Below, one piece after another: positions 39,437 to 48,250 of a DNA stretch of 64,000 bases; position 1 is the first letter of the stretch, and the number at the start of each line of letters is the position of its first letter. Under the pieces are notes generated by a model. That model was not told the DNA's origin and ran no database searches. It worked only from the letters and a program-made list of their open reading frames with translations. Source of the stretch: Bilophila wadsworthia ATCC 49260 (GTDB lineage Bacteria; Desulfobacterota; Desulfovibrionia; Desulfovibrionales; Desulfovibrionaceae); NCBI RefSeq assembly GCF_000701705.1, contig NZ_JNJP01000012.1, forward strand, positions 8,418 through 72,417, given 5' to 3'. The position numbers were made by a program, and so were the translations under genes.

Positions 39437-39735
39437 TGACCGTACCGCTCCGGCATGAGCCGAACCAGAGCCTCCAGATTGTGCTTGGGGAACAGAACTG
39501 CACCCTCCGGTTTATCTCCCGAGGCGTGAACCTGTACTGCGACCTTGCCATTGACCAGACGGTCATCTGGTCTGGGTTCATCTGCCGTAACCTCGTCGGC
39601 TTGAAGCTGTACGACTATCTCGCCTTCCGGGGGCAGCTCTACTTTGTCGATATGCAAAAGGAAGAGGATCCGCACTGGTCGGGCCTCGGCGACCGATTCC
39701 AGCTCGTTTATGTCGAAGAAGGGGAAACGCTGTGA
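39433..39735 (+). CDS. Baseplate plug-type protein, 100 aa
   Basis: Small beta-rich protein (QSLQIVLGEQNCTLRFISRG, GLKLYDYLAFRGQLYFVDMQ) resembling the gp43-like plug proteins encoded between hub and tape measure genes in related myophages. Overlaps both neighbours by 4 nt. Confidence 0.65.
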   Translation: MMTVPLRHEPNQSLQIVLGEQNCTLRFISRGVNLYCDLAIDQTVIWSGFICRNLVGLKLYDYLAFRGQLYFVDMQKEEDPHWSGLGDRFQLVYVEEGETL

Positions 39736-40634
39736 ACACGAGCTTCACCAAAAAGCTGCTTGAAGCGCACATCACGCTCGCCGAGGGCGGCTTCAACACG
39801 GCTACCGGGCAAGGTGCGAATACCAAGATCATCCGGCTCGGAATGGATGTGGACATACAGAAGCCCGGCGGGAAAGAGAAGAACAAGGCCAAAGTCCGTA
39901 TCTTCAACCTGCCCCTTGCCGATATGGAGACGCTGACGACGCTGGCGTTCAAGCCGTTGCAGGCGTCGAAAAACCGCATTGCCGTGTACGCGGGCGATGA
40001 AGAGCACGGGATGTCTCTTGCGTTCTCCGGCGATATCGTGAGCGCCGTTCCGAACTTCAATTCCGCCCCTGATCCCTCTTTCGATATTGAGTGCATCACG
40101 GGATACGTCGCCAGCATCACGCCCGTGCCGCCGTTGACGGCGCAGGGTGCGCAGGACGTTGCCACGCTCATGCAGGGGCTCGCGAAGCAAATGGGGCTCG
40201 CTTTCGTCAACAGGGGCGTGTCCGTTTCCCTTCGCAATGTCGCCCTCGTCGGGGGTCCGATGGAGCAGGCGCAGCAGCTTGCCCACGATGCCCGCATCGA
40301 TCTTATCGTGGACGATGGCGAGATGGTCATCTCCCCTCTTGCGACGCTTCGCAGCGATGACGGCGGCTCGACTCCCGTCTGGTCCGCGAAAAGTGGCATG
40401 ATTGGCTATCCGAGCTTCGACAACGAAGGCGTGACGGTGAAAGGCATCTACGAGTCGAAGCTCCAGCTTGGCGGCCCGGTGCGCATTGAGAGCATCGTCC
40501 CCCGAGCTTCCGGCCTCTGGCAGATCGTGAGCCTGAGCCACAAATTGCAGGCCGGCTACCCCGGCGCAACGCAGTGGGTAAGCCAGATCAAGGCAAGCTA
40601 TCCCGGCGCGAAGCCGAAGAAGGACAAGAAATAA
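39732..40634 (+). CDS. Baseplate hub protein
   Basis: 300 residues, GTG start. Gene order and blocks such as KNKAKVRIFNLPLADMETLT, ISFSGDI-like LAFSGDIVSAVPNF and VKGIYESKLQLGGPVRIES fit the gp27/gp44-like hub that sits on the spike. TAA overlaps the spike gene ATG. Confidence 0.75.
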   Translation: MNTSFTKKLLEAHITLAEGGFNTATGQGANTKIIRLGMDVDIQKPGGKEKNKAKVRIFNLPLADMETLTTLAFKPLQASKNRIAVYAGDEEHGMSLAFSGDIVSAVPNFNSAPDPSFDIECITGYVASITPVPPLTAQGAQDVATLMQGLAKQMGLAFVNRGVSVSLRNVALVGGPMEQAQQLAHDARIDLIVDDGEMVISPLATLRSDDGGSTPVWSAKSGMIGYPSFDNEGVTVKGIYESKLQLGGPVRIESIVPRASGLWQIVSLSHKLQAGYPGATQWVSQIKASYPGAKPKKDKK

Positions 40635-41356
40635 TGCAGGGACAACGCGGCCTCTCGACAAATTCCAGCGAGTACAACGCGCAGGACTTCATGATCAGCC
40701 AGATGCTCGGGCGCATCGCAACGGCGGAACCCGTGCGCGTGGTCGCCGTATCCGGTCCGGGTGTCTCTCCGGTAGGCTTCGTCGACGTGCAACCCCTCGT
40801 CAACTTGGTGACGGGCGAACAGAAGGCGCAGGAGCAGAGCGTGCTCTTCAAGCTCCCGTACTTGCGTATCCAGGGCGGGAAAAACGCTCTCGTCATCGAC
40901 CCGCAGCCGGGCGACATCGGCCTCGCCGTCTACGCCATGCGTGACACGGAATCGCTCAAAGAGAGCCGGGGAGTGGATGGGACCGTCAATCCGGGGTCAG
41001 CCCGCGCCATGAACAAAGGCGACGGCTTCTATCTCGGAGGCTTCTTAAACGCCGCGCCGGAACGCTATGTGCTGGTCAACGACGAGGGCGTCACCATCGA
41101 AGGAGTGGCCAAACTGACGATGCACGGGGAAACTTCCGTCCTGACGGCGGAAAATGGCCTCACCATCAACGCCGACGTGCGCATCAACGGATCCTTGACG
41201 TGGACGGGCACGGCGCAGGGTGATGGCGGCCCGGCCCGGTTCTCCGGCGGACTCACGAACGCGGGAGGGACGGTTGAGAGCAACGGTAAGGTCTTGGAAA
41301 ACCATGTTCATACCGGGGTCGAGCCCGGTTCCGGCATATCCGGACAACCACAGTAA
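40634..41356 (+). CDS. Baseplate central spike, Gp138/Mu gp45-like
   Basis: 240 residues from the ATG at 40634. OB-like N-terminal domain (VVAVSGPGVSPVGFVDVQPL, DPQPGDIGLAVYAMRD) then beta-helical repeats (TIEGVAKLTMHGE, NGLTINADVRINGSLTWTGT) ending in HVHTGVEPGSGISGQPQ. The HxH near the end is the usual metal-binding tip motif of membrane-piercing spikes. Confidence 0.85.
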   Translation: MQGQRGLSTNSSEYNAQDFMISQMLGRIATAEPVRVVAVSGPGVSPVGFVDVQPLVNLVTGEQKAQEQSVLFKLPYLRIQGGKNALVIDPQPGDIGLAVYAMRDTESLKESRGVDGTVNPGSARAMNKGDGFYLGGFLNAAPERYVLVNDEGVTIEGVAKLTMHGETSVLTAENGLTINADVRINGSLTWTGTAQGDGGPARFSGGLTNAGGTVESNGKVLENHVHTGVEPGSGISGQPQ

Positions 41357-41367
41357 TGGAGGGTGTT

Positions 41368-42141
41368 ATGCCTGATTTTCAGTACCAGCCCCCGACAGGG
41401 CCGCTTTCCGGAAGCGAATTCGAGAGACAATCCACACGGTTCTTTCAGCAAGTGCAGGGAGCCGCAGACACAGCACAGTCTACCGCAATAGCTGCACAGA
41501 TCACTGCAAACGAGGCGATCGAGCGAGCTCAAGCCTCAAACCTTGTCGACGGAAAGACCACGCAGGCCGACACGGGCGGCGTGATCACCGTGAAAGATGT
41601 GGCGATTGGTGGGGATCTCGGGGATCTGGCGAGCGCGCGGGGACAGATTGGTAATTCCAAAACACAGGGGTCGCACGATTTTTCATCCGGGATGCTCAGT
41701 GAAAAACCGGGCATGTACACAGCAATGAACTTTGGTTCCACAAACGTTCCGTTCACTGGGCCTTTTGCAGAAATGATCTTGGGGACGCCTACATACAGAG
41801 GGTCCCTTTTGATAACTTCTGGACGTCATAGTTTCCCCCGCGCCGCTATCAGTGCTATCGATATGGGAGAGGGGGGAGGATTCAGCGGATACACTCGCCT
41901 TATTACCGAACAGCAAATCGGCGACGGACTCACAAACACCAACGGGATCATCTCCGTGCCTGAGTATGACGGCGCGACGGCATCGACCGCCGGAACGTCT
42001 GGCCTCGTACCGCCCGCAGCCGCCGGGCAAGCCAACTACGTGCTCTGTGGCGATGGAGAATGGCGGGACATAGCGACGCTTGTCGCCGCTGCGCAGGCTC
42101 GGCTTGCCGAATCTGTAAAAGCGGAAGAAGGGGCTTTATGA
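41368..42141 (+). CDS. Tail protein with fibre-like repeats, 257 aa
   Basis: Start at 41368 after TGGAGGGTGTT; ATG 41356 is in frame but overlaps the spike stop. N-terminal helix (STAIAAQITANEAIERAQAS), VITVKDVAIGGDLGDLASAR, and an ASTAGTSGLVPPAAAGQAN motif shared with phage fibres. Sits between spike and baseplate wedge genes, an unusual place for a fibre; it may be a short baseplate appendage. Confidence 0.6.
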   Translation: MPDFQYQPPTGPLSGSEFERQSTRFFQQVQGAADTAQSTAIAAQITANEAIERAQASNLVDGKTTQADTGGVITVKDVAIGGDLGDLASARGQIGNSKTQGSHDFSSGMLSEKPGMYTAMNFGSTNVPFTGPFAEMILGTPTYRGSLLITSGRHSFPRAAISAIDMGEGGGFSGYTRLITEQQIGDGLTNTNGIISVPEYDGATASTAGTSGLVPPAAAGQANYVLCGDGEWRDIATLVAAAQARLAESVKAEEGAL

Positions 42142-42572
42142 ATTTCCGAGCGGTTCTGAATATCCGCGCGCTGTCTAATATTCGTGATGAAGTGCAAGCA
42201 ACTGCCGAAGTGGTAGATTCGGGGCTCCTATCATTACGTCTTAATGGACAGTGGGATTTGACGCTCTCCGTAGGGGGCAATCTTGCTTCGGCAGGGGGGA
42301 CTATGCGCATCGTGCAGGATGTCGCATCGTATGTACACACATTCCAAGGAGAACCGTACTACGCGCAGCAAGACGGAATCCCGTACTTCATGCGCGAGCT
42401 TGGTTCCCTCCCTCCCGCCGAGCTCGTGCGGGCGCGCTCGAATGCCCGTGCGCTTGAAGTCCCCGGCGTAGCGCAGGCTGATACGCAGCTTTCTCGGCTT
42501 GAAAAACGCATCTTGAGCGGGACGATCCGCATCACCACGGAAACGGGGGAAACCGCAGATGTCGCAGTCTAG
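42138..42572 (+). CDS. Baseplate wedge protein, gp25/gp46-like
   Basis: 144 residues coupled to the gene before it (ATGA). DVASYVHTFQGEPYYAQQDG with IPYFMRELGSLPP is the region expected of T4 gp25/Mu gp46-type wedge proteins, followed by TQLSRLEKRILSGTIRIT. It precedes the baseplate J gene as in other myophages. Confidence 0.72.
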   Translation: MNFRAVLNIRALSNIRDEVQATAEVVDSGLLSLRLNGQWDLTLSVGGNLASAGGTMRIVQDVASYVHTFQGEPYYAQQDGIPYFMRELGSLPPAELVRARSNARALEVPGVAQADTQLSRLEKRILSGTIRITTETGETADVAV

Positions 42573-43812
42573 CATCGATTTTACCGAAAACGGCCCGGTC
42601 GTCCCCGATACCGCGACCGTTCGGGACACTGTCGAAACGAATTGGCAGGCGGCATTCGACAATCGGCTGAACCCGGATCCGGCTACGCCGCAGGGACAGC
42701 TCATTGCCTCAGAAACGGCTATCGTGCAGGACAAGAACAGCCAACTTTTGTTCCTCGCGAATATGTTCAACCCCGAGACTGCGGAGGGTATCTATCAAGA
42801 CGCGCTCGCCAAAATCTACTTCCTGACCAGGCAGCCTGCACGCTCCACAGTTGTTCCGTGTGTCTGTACGGGGCTTCCCGGTACAGTCATTCCCGGCATC
42901 GGCAGCGACGCCCCGGCGCTCGCGAAAGATGCGGACGGGAATGTTTTGATCTGCCAGACAGGAGGCACGATCCCGCAGTCCGGCAGCATCGTTTTGGAGT
43001 TCGCCTGTCAGGTTCCGGGGCCGATTGAAATCCGGCAGGGAACCGTGACTACGATTGTACGTACCATCCCCGGGTGGGATACGATCACAAACGCCGATGG
43101 GATCACCGGACAAAACGTCGAGAGCCGGGCCGCGTTCGAGTCCCGGCGCTACGCCAGCGTCGCGAAGAACGCCCGGAGCGTCGCCGCCGCCGTCTATGCC
43201 AACGTCGGCGATCTGGATGGCGTGCTTGATGTCTGTGTGCGCGAGAACAAAACCAGCGCGCCGCTTGAAGTGCAGGGCGTTACGCTCAAGCCGCACTCAA
43301 TCTATGTGGCGGTCGTCGGCAGCGCGACGGATAGTGATATTGCTGAGGCCATTTACGCCCGTTGTTCAGCCGGATGTGATTACAACGGCAACACCAGCGT
43401 CACTGTGACCGATCCGGTAACCGGAGCGGTCGAGACGGTACTCTTTGAGCGCCCGGAATCGCTCCCGGTGGGCATTCAGGTGACTATCCGCAAAAATGCC
43501 TCAATGCCGAGCAACGTCGAAGAACTCATCAAAACCGCCGTTGTCGCCGAATTCTACGGAGAAACCGCTGATGCCTGCGGAAATACGGGCCAGCGCGTTC
43601 ATATCGGGGATACGGTGTATGCAAGCCGCTTTTATTCCGCCGTGCTCGGAACGGGCGTCACCGACTTGGTGAGTATCGAAATCGCGGCGCCCGTCGGTGA
43701 AGGTTCGCCAACGTGGGGCGACTACATCACCATTAATATAGATGAAGCCCCCACGCTCGTCTCCGACAACGTCACGGTGAACATTTTTGAGGCGAGGCCA
43801 GGCCGTGGATAA
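42559..43812 (+). CDS. Baseplate J / Mu gp47-like wedge protein
   Basis: 417 residues. N-terminus DTATVRDTVETNWQAAFDNR, NPETAEGIYQDALAKIYFLT, the GTVIPGIG and TGQNVESRAAFESRRYAS blocks and the C-terminal NVTVNIFE are standard baseplate J features. Structural wedge component of the contractile baseplate. Confidence 0.9.
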   Translation: MSQSSIDFTENGPVVPDTATVRDTVETNWQAAFDNRLNPDPATPQGQLIASETAIVQDKNSQLLFLANMFNPETAEGIYQDALAKIYFLTRQPARSTVVPCVCTGLPGTVIPGIGSDAPALAKDADGNVLICQTGGTIPQSGSIVLEFACQVPGPIEIRQGTVTTIVRTIPGWDTITNADGITGQNVESRAAFESRRYASVAKNARSVAAAVYANVGDLDGVLDVCVRENKTSAPLEVQGVTLKPHSIYVAVVGSATDSDIAEAIYARCSAGCDYNGNTSVTVTDPVTGAVETVLFERPESLPVGIQVTIRKNASMPSNVEELIKTAVVAEFYGETADACGNTGQRVHIGDTVYASRFYSAVLGTGVTDLVSIEIAAPVGEGSPTWGDYITINIDEAPTLVSDNVTVNIFEARPGRG

Positions 43813-44470
43813 CTGGCGCGAAACGATACTTTCGCAGTACGACAACTCTGAACGGTTGCTGGCGCTCATCGAATCGATGAATACCGCCATTGAGCCCACG
43901 GCTGATATTGCGGCGTTCTATGAGGCCGTCTTTGACCCTGAAACGGCGGTCGGATGGGGGCTTGACGTGTGGGGGCACATCGTTGCCATTCCGCGCACGA
44001 TTTCAGTGGATGCAACGGGCATCAAACCGTTCGGTTTTGCGGGGGCAAACCTCAGCAACTTCGGGCACGGCCCGTTTGCATATGAGAGCAAATCGAACAC
44101 GTTCATACTTCAAGATAACGCATATCATCTTTTGATCTGGATGAAAGCAGCTTCGAACATCACCGACGGCAGCCTCCTAGATTTGAACAAGATCGTTCAT
44201 TGGCTTTTCTCGGATCGCGGTCATATTGCCGTCGTGCATGTCGGAACGATGAAAATACGCTACGTTATCGGCTTCAAGCTCCAGCCATACGAGCGTGCGC
44301 TTCTCCTGCGCGATGACGTTCCCCCAAAGCCTGCGGGCGTCGGCTATGACGTCTATCAAGTCATCCCGAAACATACCTTCGGTTTCGCCGGATCCGGCGG
44401 TCAGAATTTCAACAACGGCGTTTTTCAGCCGTATGGAGGCCCTGTAGATGCCTATTCCCTCGACTCCTAG
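43805..44470 (+). CDS. Baseplate wedge/tail protein I-like, DUF2612
   Basis: 221 residues, GTG start overlapping the J gene. TILSQYDNSERLLALIESMN, then GLDVWGHIVAIPRTI are diagnostic of DUF2612. C-terminal HTFGFAGSGGQNFNNGVF repeats resemble a segment near residue 80 (KPFGFAGANLSNFGHGPF). Links wedge to fibre. Confidence 0.82.
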   Translation: MDNWRETILSQYDNSERLLALIESMNTAIEPTADIAAFYEAVFDPETAVGWGLDVWGHIVAIPRTISVDATGIKPFGFAGANLSNFGHGPFAYESKSNTFILQDNAYHLLIWMKAASNITDGSLLDLNKIVHWLFSDRGHIAVVHVGTMKIRYVIGFKLQPYERALLLRDDVPPKPAGVGYDVYQVIPKHTFGFAGSGGQNFNNGVFQPYGGPVDAYSLDS

Positions 44471-45734
44471 CATCATGCCCAACGTCTTGGGATATGCAGC
44501 GGATACCGTGCAGATCCCTGAGACGACCCCGACAGGTCAAGGTATTCCTTCTTTCCGGGATCTCTTTCCGTTCATCACGCAGGTCGACCCGGACGCGGGC
44601 GGCGTCATGGTTGAAAGAGCGTGGATGAACGCGCTTTTCAACTTGCTTGGTCAACACGCCTTTTTCCAACAATCCGGATGCGTCTACCCGTGGCAAGCTA
44701 CGCTGAACTATATCGCAGGCTCTCATGTTAAAGGAAGTGATGATGTCGAGTACATCGCGTTGCAACCTTCCGGGCCAGATGTATCGGGAACTGGAGCAAA
44801 AGACCCTGCACAGCAAGCAAACCGCGCGTACTGGGTTTCGCTTGCATCTTTTGTCTCCGGCGACTTTGTTCCAGATTCGCGGCGGGTCATCGCCGGAACG
44901 GGGCTCACTGGCGGCGGGCCGCTCTCCGCTGACGTGACTCTCGCGGCGAAGCTGACCGACAGCGTGAGCTCGACAGATTCGACGACGGCTGCATCGGCAA
45001 CTGCTGTCAAGACTGCATACGATGCCGCACAGTCCAAATTGCCCCTGTCCGGCGGGACGGTGACCGGCAATCTTTCGATCAAGAATATGCTTGATACCAT
45101 CGGGACTGCGCCAGCTACGGAGCAAGAACTTGGGCTGTACAATCTCGATAAAAATGGCAATATCATGGGAGGCCATGATTTTGTACATAGTACGGGGAAC
45201 CTTAAAGTTTCTCAGATGTATGCTCGAAACAGTAACGGGTTGATCTCTTCGCTTGGCGTTTACGTCTCAGAAGACGGAATGCGGTATACGTTGTCGTCAC
45301 ACGATTTAGTCTTGACGAGCGATGTCAGAATTAGTCGGTTATTTGCTGATAATGTTAGACTGATAGTCTTTTCCGGAAATGTCTCCAATGCTGGCTATGC
45401 TATGCGTTACTCTCCGGACACCGGAGAACTCTATCTTGACGGTAGGGCGGTTCACGGAAAGGCAGATACTGCTGGGAACGCTGATACTGCAAACTATGCA
45501 AACAGCGCAGGGTCAGCTCTGATAGCCGCTCCAGCCGTGCAATGGGTCGTCAATCTCTCAGGTCCGCAAATCACCGTGCCGTCCGGTGGTACATATAATG
45601 TCGTGTGTATCTGCTTCAACGACAGTGGCGGCAAAGGCGCTGTGAAGCACTACCCCAATACTGCCGGGGGCACAGTCATCCAGAACGCACCCACAGACTA
45701 CATGGTCGCCGGGCTTTGTGCTCGTGTTGCATAA
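44448..45734 (+). CDS. Tail fibre
   Basis: 428 residues; probable receptor-binding fibre. N-terminal attachment domain (ERAWMNALFNLLGQHAFFQQ), GTGLTGGGPLSADVTLAAKL beta-repeat, PLSGGTVTGNLSIKN fibre repeat, a central unique domain, and a DTAGNADTANYANSAG repeat before a C-terminal beta domain. Overlaps the DUF2612 gene by 23 nt. Confidence 0.82.
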   Translation: MPIPSTPSIMPNVLGYAADTVQIPETTPTGQGIPSFRDLFPFITQVDPDAGGVMVERAWMNALFNLLGQHAFFQQSGCVYPWQATLNYIAGSHVKGSDDVEYIALQPSGPDVSGTGAKDPAQQANRAYWVSLASFVSGDFVPDSRRVIAGTGLTGGGPLSADVTLAAKLTDSVSSTDSTTAASATAVKTAYDAAQSKLPLSGGTVTGNLSIKNMLDTIGTAPATEQELGLYNLDKNGNIMGGHDFVHSTGNLKVSQMYARNSNGLISSLGVYVSEDGMRYTLSSHDLVLTSDVRISRLFADNVRLIVFSGNVSNAGYAMRYSPDTGELYLDGRAVHGKADTAGNADTANYANSAGSALIAAPAVQWVVNLSGPQITVPSGGTYNVVCICFNDSGGKGAVKHYPNTAGGTVIQNAPTDYMVAGLCARVA

Positions 45735-45746
45735 AAAGAGGGTAAA

Positions 45747-46148
45747 ATGATTGATTTTTCGCATATTATCCACCGAACCGTTGACGATTCATACGTTATT
45801 ACAAAGAACGGGAAACTATACCACGTCTATCCCTATGCCGCCGAGTTCGCGGAGGAATGGGACGCCGTGTTCGCCTACGCCGAGGCGCATCCCGAATGCG
45901 TGACTGAGGAACAGCCGTACACGCCGCCCATACCGACGACCGAAGAACTCGCGGCTAGCGTACGCGCCGAGCGTGATAGGCGCATTACCGCAACCGATTA
46001 CCTTGTCATGCTGGACTATCCTCTTGATACTGACAAGCTTGAAGAGATCAAGGTCTATCGGCAAGCGCTCCGCGATTTGCCGCAACAGCCGGGATTTCCG
46101 TGGAATGGGCCGGATGATCCGGCGTGTCCGTGGCCTGTAGAGCCGTGA
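45747..46148 (+). CDS. Tail fibre assembly chaperone-like protein
   Basis: 133 residues directly after the fibre gene. A Pro-rich centre (EEQPYTPPIPTTEELAASVR) followed by AERDRRITATDYLVMLDYPL and LRDLPQQPGFPWNGPDD is the usual fibre-assembly/DUF4376-type C-terminus. Helps trimerise or attach fibres. Confidence 0.75.
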   Translation: MIDFSHIIHRTVDDSYVITKNGKLYHVYPYAAEFAEEWDAVFAYAEAHPECVTEEQPYTPPIPTTEELAASVRAERDRRITATDYLVMLDYPLDTDKLEEIKVYRQALRDLPQQPGFPWNGPDDPACPWPVEP

Positions 46149-46200
46149 TTTGCAAAAATCGTAGGCATGGCTAGACTCTTTAGAAACAAGGAGGAAGGTC

Positions 46201-46431
46201 ATGCCACTACCCATGCCCGAAGAAGAGGAAAACTTGCGTTGCCCACACGGTGAGCGCGTTCAAGCCCTGATGCTGTGTTCTCTGGATTGTGCCGTGTCGG
46301 GGGCACATCCCGACAGAAAGGCAAAAGCCGATGGTCGGTTCATCATCACGCCGTGGTGGTGCCTGAACAAATGCAGGTGGCTGCCTGAGCACCGGGATGA
46401 GATCCGATTCGTGGCGAAAAAGCCGGATTGA
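46201..46431 (+). CDS. Cys-rich hypothetical protein, 76 aa
   Basis: Ribosome site AAGGAGGAAGGTC. Has CPHG, CSLDC and CLNKC clusters, so a zinc site is likely. Last gene of prophage 1, followed at once by a terminator and the attachment site; such end genes are often accessory. No family. Confidence 0.65.
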   Translation: MPLPMPEEEENLRCPHGERVQALMLCSLDCAVSGAHPDRKAKADGRFIITPWWCLNKCRWLPEHRDEIRFVAKKPD

Positions 46432-46439
46432 AGACACAA

Positions 46440-46495
46440 AAAATCCCCCTCCCATGTTCTGCCCCTGATGAGGCATATTATGAGAGGGGGATTTT
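46440..46495. terminator. Bidirectional terminator at the right end of prophage 1
   Basis: AAAATCCCCCTC/GAGGGGGATTTT perfect 12-bp stem with a long loop. Confidence 0.85.
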
Positions 46496-46608
46496 CTATA
46501 CGTGATTCTATGCGTGATTTACTTTGTGTAGATGTTTGGTGTATACCAGTTTGTACCGTAATATCCTTTGTTTTTAGCTAAATGCGTATGTATAGATACC
46601 CATGCACA

Positions 46609-46668
46609 AGATTGGAAATCGTGTGTACTCAAAAGGTACCGGGAGTTCGAATCTCCCCCTCTCCGCCA
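46609..46668 (+). other. tRNA-Ser(GGA) 3' half: shared attachment site of tandem prophages
   Basis: TTGGAAA anticodon loop, 3' side of the anticodon stem, variable arm (TGTAC...GTACC), T arm GGGAG-TTCGAAT-CTCCC and acceptor strand CCTCTCCGCCA. The 5' half does not fold: no D arm, and the 5' anticodon stem matches only 4 of 5. It is therefore not a functional tRNA but an att core. Integrase of prophage 2 starts 175 nt to the right. Confidence 0.85.
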
Positions 46669-46682
46669 TTAGAAGTAATTTC

Positions 46683-46727
46683 AAGTGCCGCCAAGCATCA
46701 TTAAGTGCTTGGCGGCACTTCTTTTTT
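46683..46727 (+). terminator. Terminator between the attachment site and integrase gene
   Basis: AAGTGCCGCCAAGCA/TGCTTGGCGGCACTT-type 14-bp stem, then CTTTTTT. Shields int from transcription of the upstream element or tRNA. Confidence 0.88.
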
Positions 46728-46807
46728 GCCCCTTTCAGGGGCTTTTTTCGTGTTGCCGAATGCCGTTGAGTGAAGTTGACAGCCGCGATTTTTTTGGGGC
46801 AACAATA

Positions 46808-46842
46808 GGGGCAACTATCTACTATACCCATGGAGTTGCCCC
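46808..46842 (+). promoter_or_regulatory. Stem-loop over the integrase ribosome binding site
   Basis: GGGGCAACT (46808-46816) pairs perfectly with AGTTGCCCC (46834-46842); the arm includes the GGAG ribosome site and ends one base before the int ATG. A second GGGGCAAC lies at 46797-46804. Confidence 0.6.
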
Positions 46843-46843
46843 A

Positions 46844-48022
46844 ATGCCTCTGACAGATACGCGGATCAAAGCAGCCAAGCCCACGGATAAGGTCTACAAG
46901 ATTTATGATGCCGAAGGGTTGTACATTGAAGTCCCGCCGAACGGCAGCAAGCGGTGGCGGTTCAAATACAGGATAAACGGCAAAGAAAAACGGATCAGCC
47001 TCGGTATCTATCCCGAGATTGGTTTAAAGGATGCGCGGGAAAAACGTGATGAAGCCCGAAGGCAGGTTGCGGCGGGCCGGGACCCCAGCGTCATAAAAAA
47101 CAAGACTGCATATGCGGAGAAAACCTTTCAGCACATAGCCGACGAATGGGTTGCGCTTCATCGGGCAACATGGGCTCCGCGTCATACGGAAACGGTCGAG
47201 CAAAGGCTGAGAAGCTACATTTATCCGGAACTTGGCAATGTCCCTTTGAAGGACATTACCCCGATTGAAGTCCTGAGCGTGATCAAGGCGATTGAAAAGA
47301 GGGGAGCTTTGGAGGCGGCCCGCAGGACACTCGCGATCTGCTCGCAGGTTTTTCGATATGGAGTCGCTTCGGCACTTATCCCCAGTGACCCCTGTCGGGA
47401 CCTTAGGGGAGCACTTGCGCCACGGGAAGAGGGGCATTTTCCGGCATTGGTGGATCGGGATGGCGCAACGGCAGTGATGCGGGCGATCCATCATTATAAA
47501 GGATCGGCTGTTGTCCGATTGGCGTTGCGTGTGCAGGCTCTGACCTTCGTACGCCCCGGCGAGTTGCGGTGGGCGAAGTGGCCGGAGTTCGATATGGCGG
47601 GTGCGCTCTGGGTGATTCCCGCAGAGCGCATGAAGATGAAGCGGGAACACTGGGTTCCCTTGTCAAGGCAGGTATTGGAGATTCTGGAGGAGCTGCATGA
47701 GATCACAGGTCATCGGGAGTACCTGTTCCCGTCGATGCGGGCGAGAAAGGATGTGCCCATTTCTGAGAACACGCTCAACGCAGCACTCAAGAGTTTGGGC
47801 TTTGACGGCATCCATGTGGCGCACGGTTTTCGGGCGATGGCTTCAAGCCTTCTGAATGAAATGGGCTGGCGCCCGGATGTCATCGAGCGCCAGCTTTCGC
47901 ATGTTGAAGAAAACAAGGTGCGTGCAGCGTACAACCGGGCGGAGTACATTACCGAGCGCCGCCAAATGATGCAGGCTTGGTCTGATTTTCTCGTTGGGTT
48001 GGCTTCCACTTCCCCGCAATAA
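46844..48022 (+). CDS. int: Tyrosine integrase, P4 family (prophage 2)
   Basis: 392 residues. N-terminal DUF4102 arm-binding domain (LTDTRIKAAKPTDKVYKIYD, GIYPEIGLKDAREKRDEARR), core-binding SAM-like domain about 105-190, catalytic domain with R in RLALRVQALTFVRPGELRWA, HGFRAMASSLLNE and the Tyr in YNRAEYITERRQ. The start was set at 46844; the open frame upstream crosses the terminator. Adjacent to a tRNA-Ser 3' half, the favoured target class of this family. Confidence 0.93.
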   Translation: MPLTDTRIKAAKPTDKVYKIYDAEGLYIEVPPNGSKRWRFKYRINGKEKRISLGIYPEIGLKDAREKRDEARRQVAAGRDPSVIKNKTAYAEKTFQHIADEWVALHRATWAPRHTETVEQRLRSYIYPELGNVPLKDITPIEVLSVIKAIEKRGALEAARRTLAICSQVFRYGVASALIPSDPCRDLRGALAPREEGHFPALVDRDGATAVMRAIHHYKGSAVVRLALRVQALTFVRPGELRWAKWPEFDMAGALWVIPAERMKMKREHWVPLSRQVLEILEELHEITGHREYLFPSMRARKDVPISENTLNAALKSLGFDGIHVAHGFRAMASSLLNEMGWRPDVIERQLSHVEENKVRAAYNRAEYITERRQMMQAWSDFLVGLASTSPQ

Positions 48023-48176
48023 AAGCGTTGATGTCAGATTCCCTCCAGAACCGGCACCGCCCCTTCTTTTGGGATTGCGGTGCCCTTCCTTCCTGTGACC
48101 ACTTCCGCCACGTTGAGGAAACCACGCCTACACGACCGATGAAATCCTTGAGCTTCAAAAGGCGATCTTCTGCCAT
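47949..48176 (-). CDS. AlpA-like excisionase/regulator
   Basis: 75 residues. LLKLKDFIGRVGVVSSTWRK, then PQSQKKGRCRFWRESDINAF is the AlpA winged helix-turn-helix layout. In P4-type elements AlpA/Vis proteins promote excision. Its 3' end overlaps the int 3' end by 74 nt, tail to tail, so both transcripts may interfere. Confidence 0.72.
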   Translation of the reverse strand: MAEDRLLKLKDFIGRVGVVSSTWRKWSQEGRAPQSQKKGRCRFWRESDINAFIAGKWKPTQRENQTKPASFGGAR

Positions 48177-48241
48177 ATCAAGTCGTCTCCAGATGAAGCA
48201 AGCTCATGCACGCTCCGTCTTGTGAAGGTAAAAGAGGGCAT
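48155..48241 (-). CDS. Possible 28-residue peptide upstream of the AlpA-like gene
   Basis: ATG after TTGGAGTTC, ending 22 nt inside the AlpA-like gene. Sequence MPSFTFTRRSVHELASSGDD gives no clue. May serve only to couple translation. Confidence 0.3.
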   Translation of the reverse strand: MPSFTFTRRSVHELASSGDDLIWQKIAF

Positions 48242-48250
48242 GAACTCCAA

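Noticed and set aside
1..46600. A transposable Mu-like phage, suggested by the Mor-like and gpF-like proteins
   Set aside because: No DDE transposase or MuB-like gene is visible; replication genes (DnaB, loader, RusA, RecT/exonuclease) are of the lambda-like type and the right end abuts a tRNA attachment site.
46600..46670. A complete tRNA-Ser gene
   Set aside because: Only the anticodon loop, variable arm, T arm and 3' acceptor fit; there is no D arm or matching 5' acceptor strand, so it is an attachment-site remnant.
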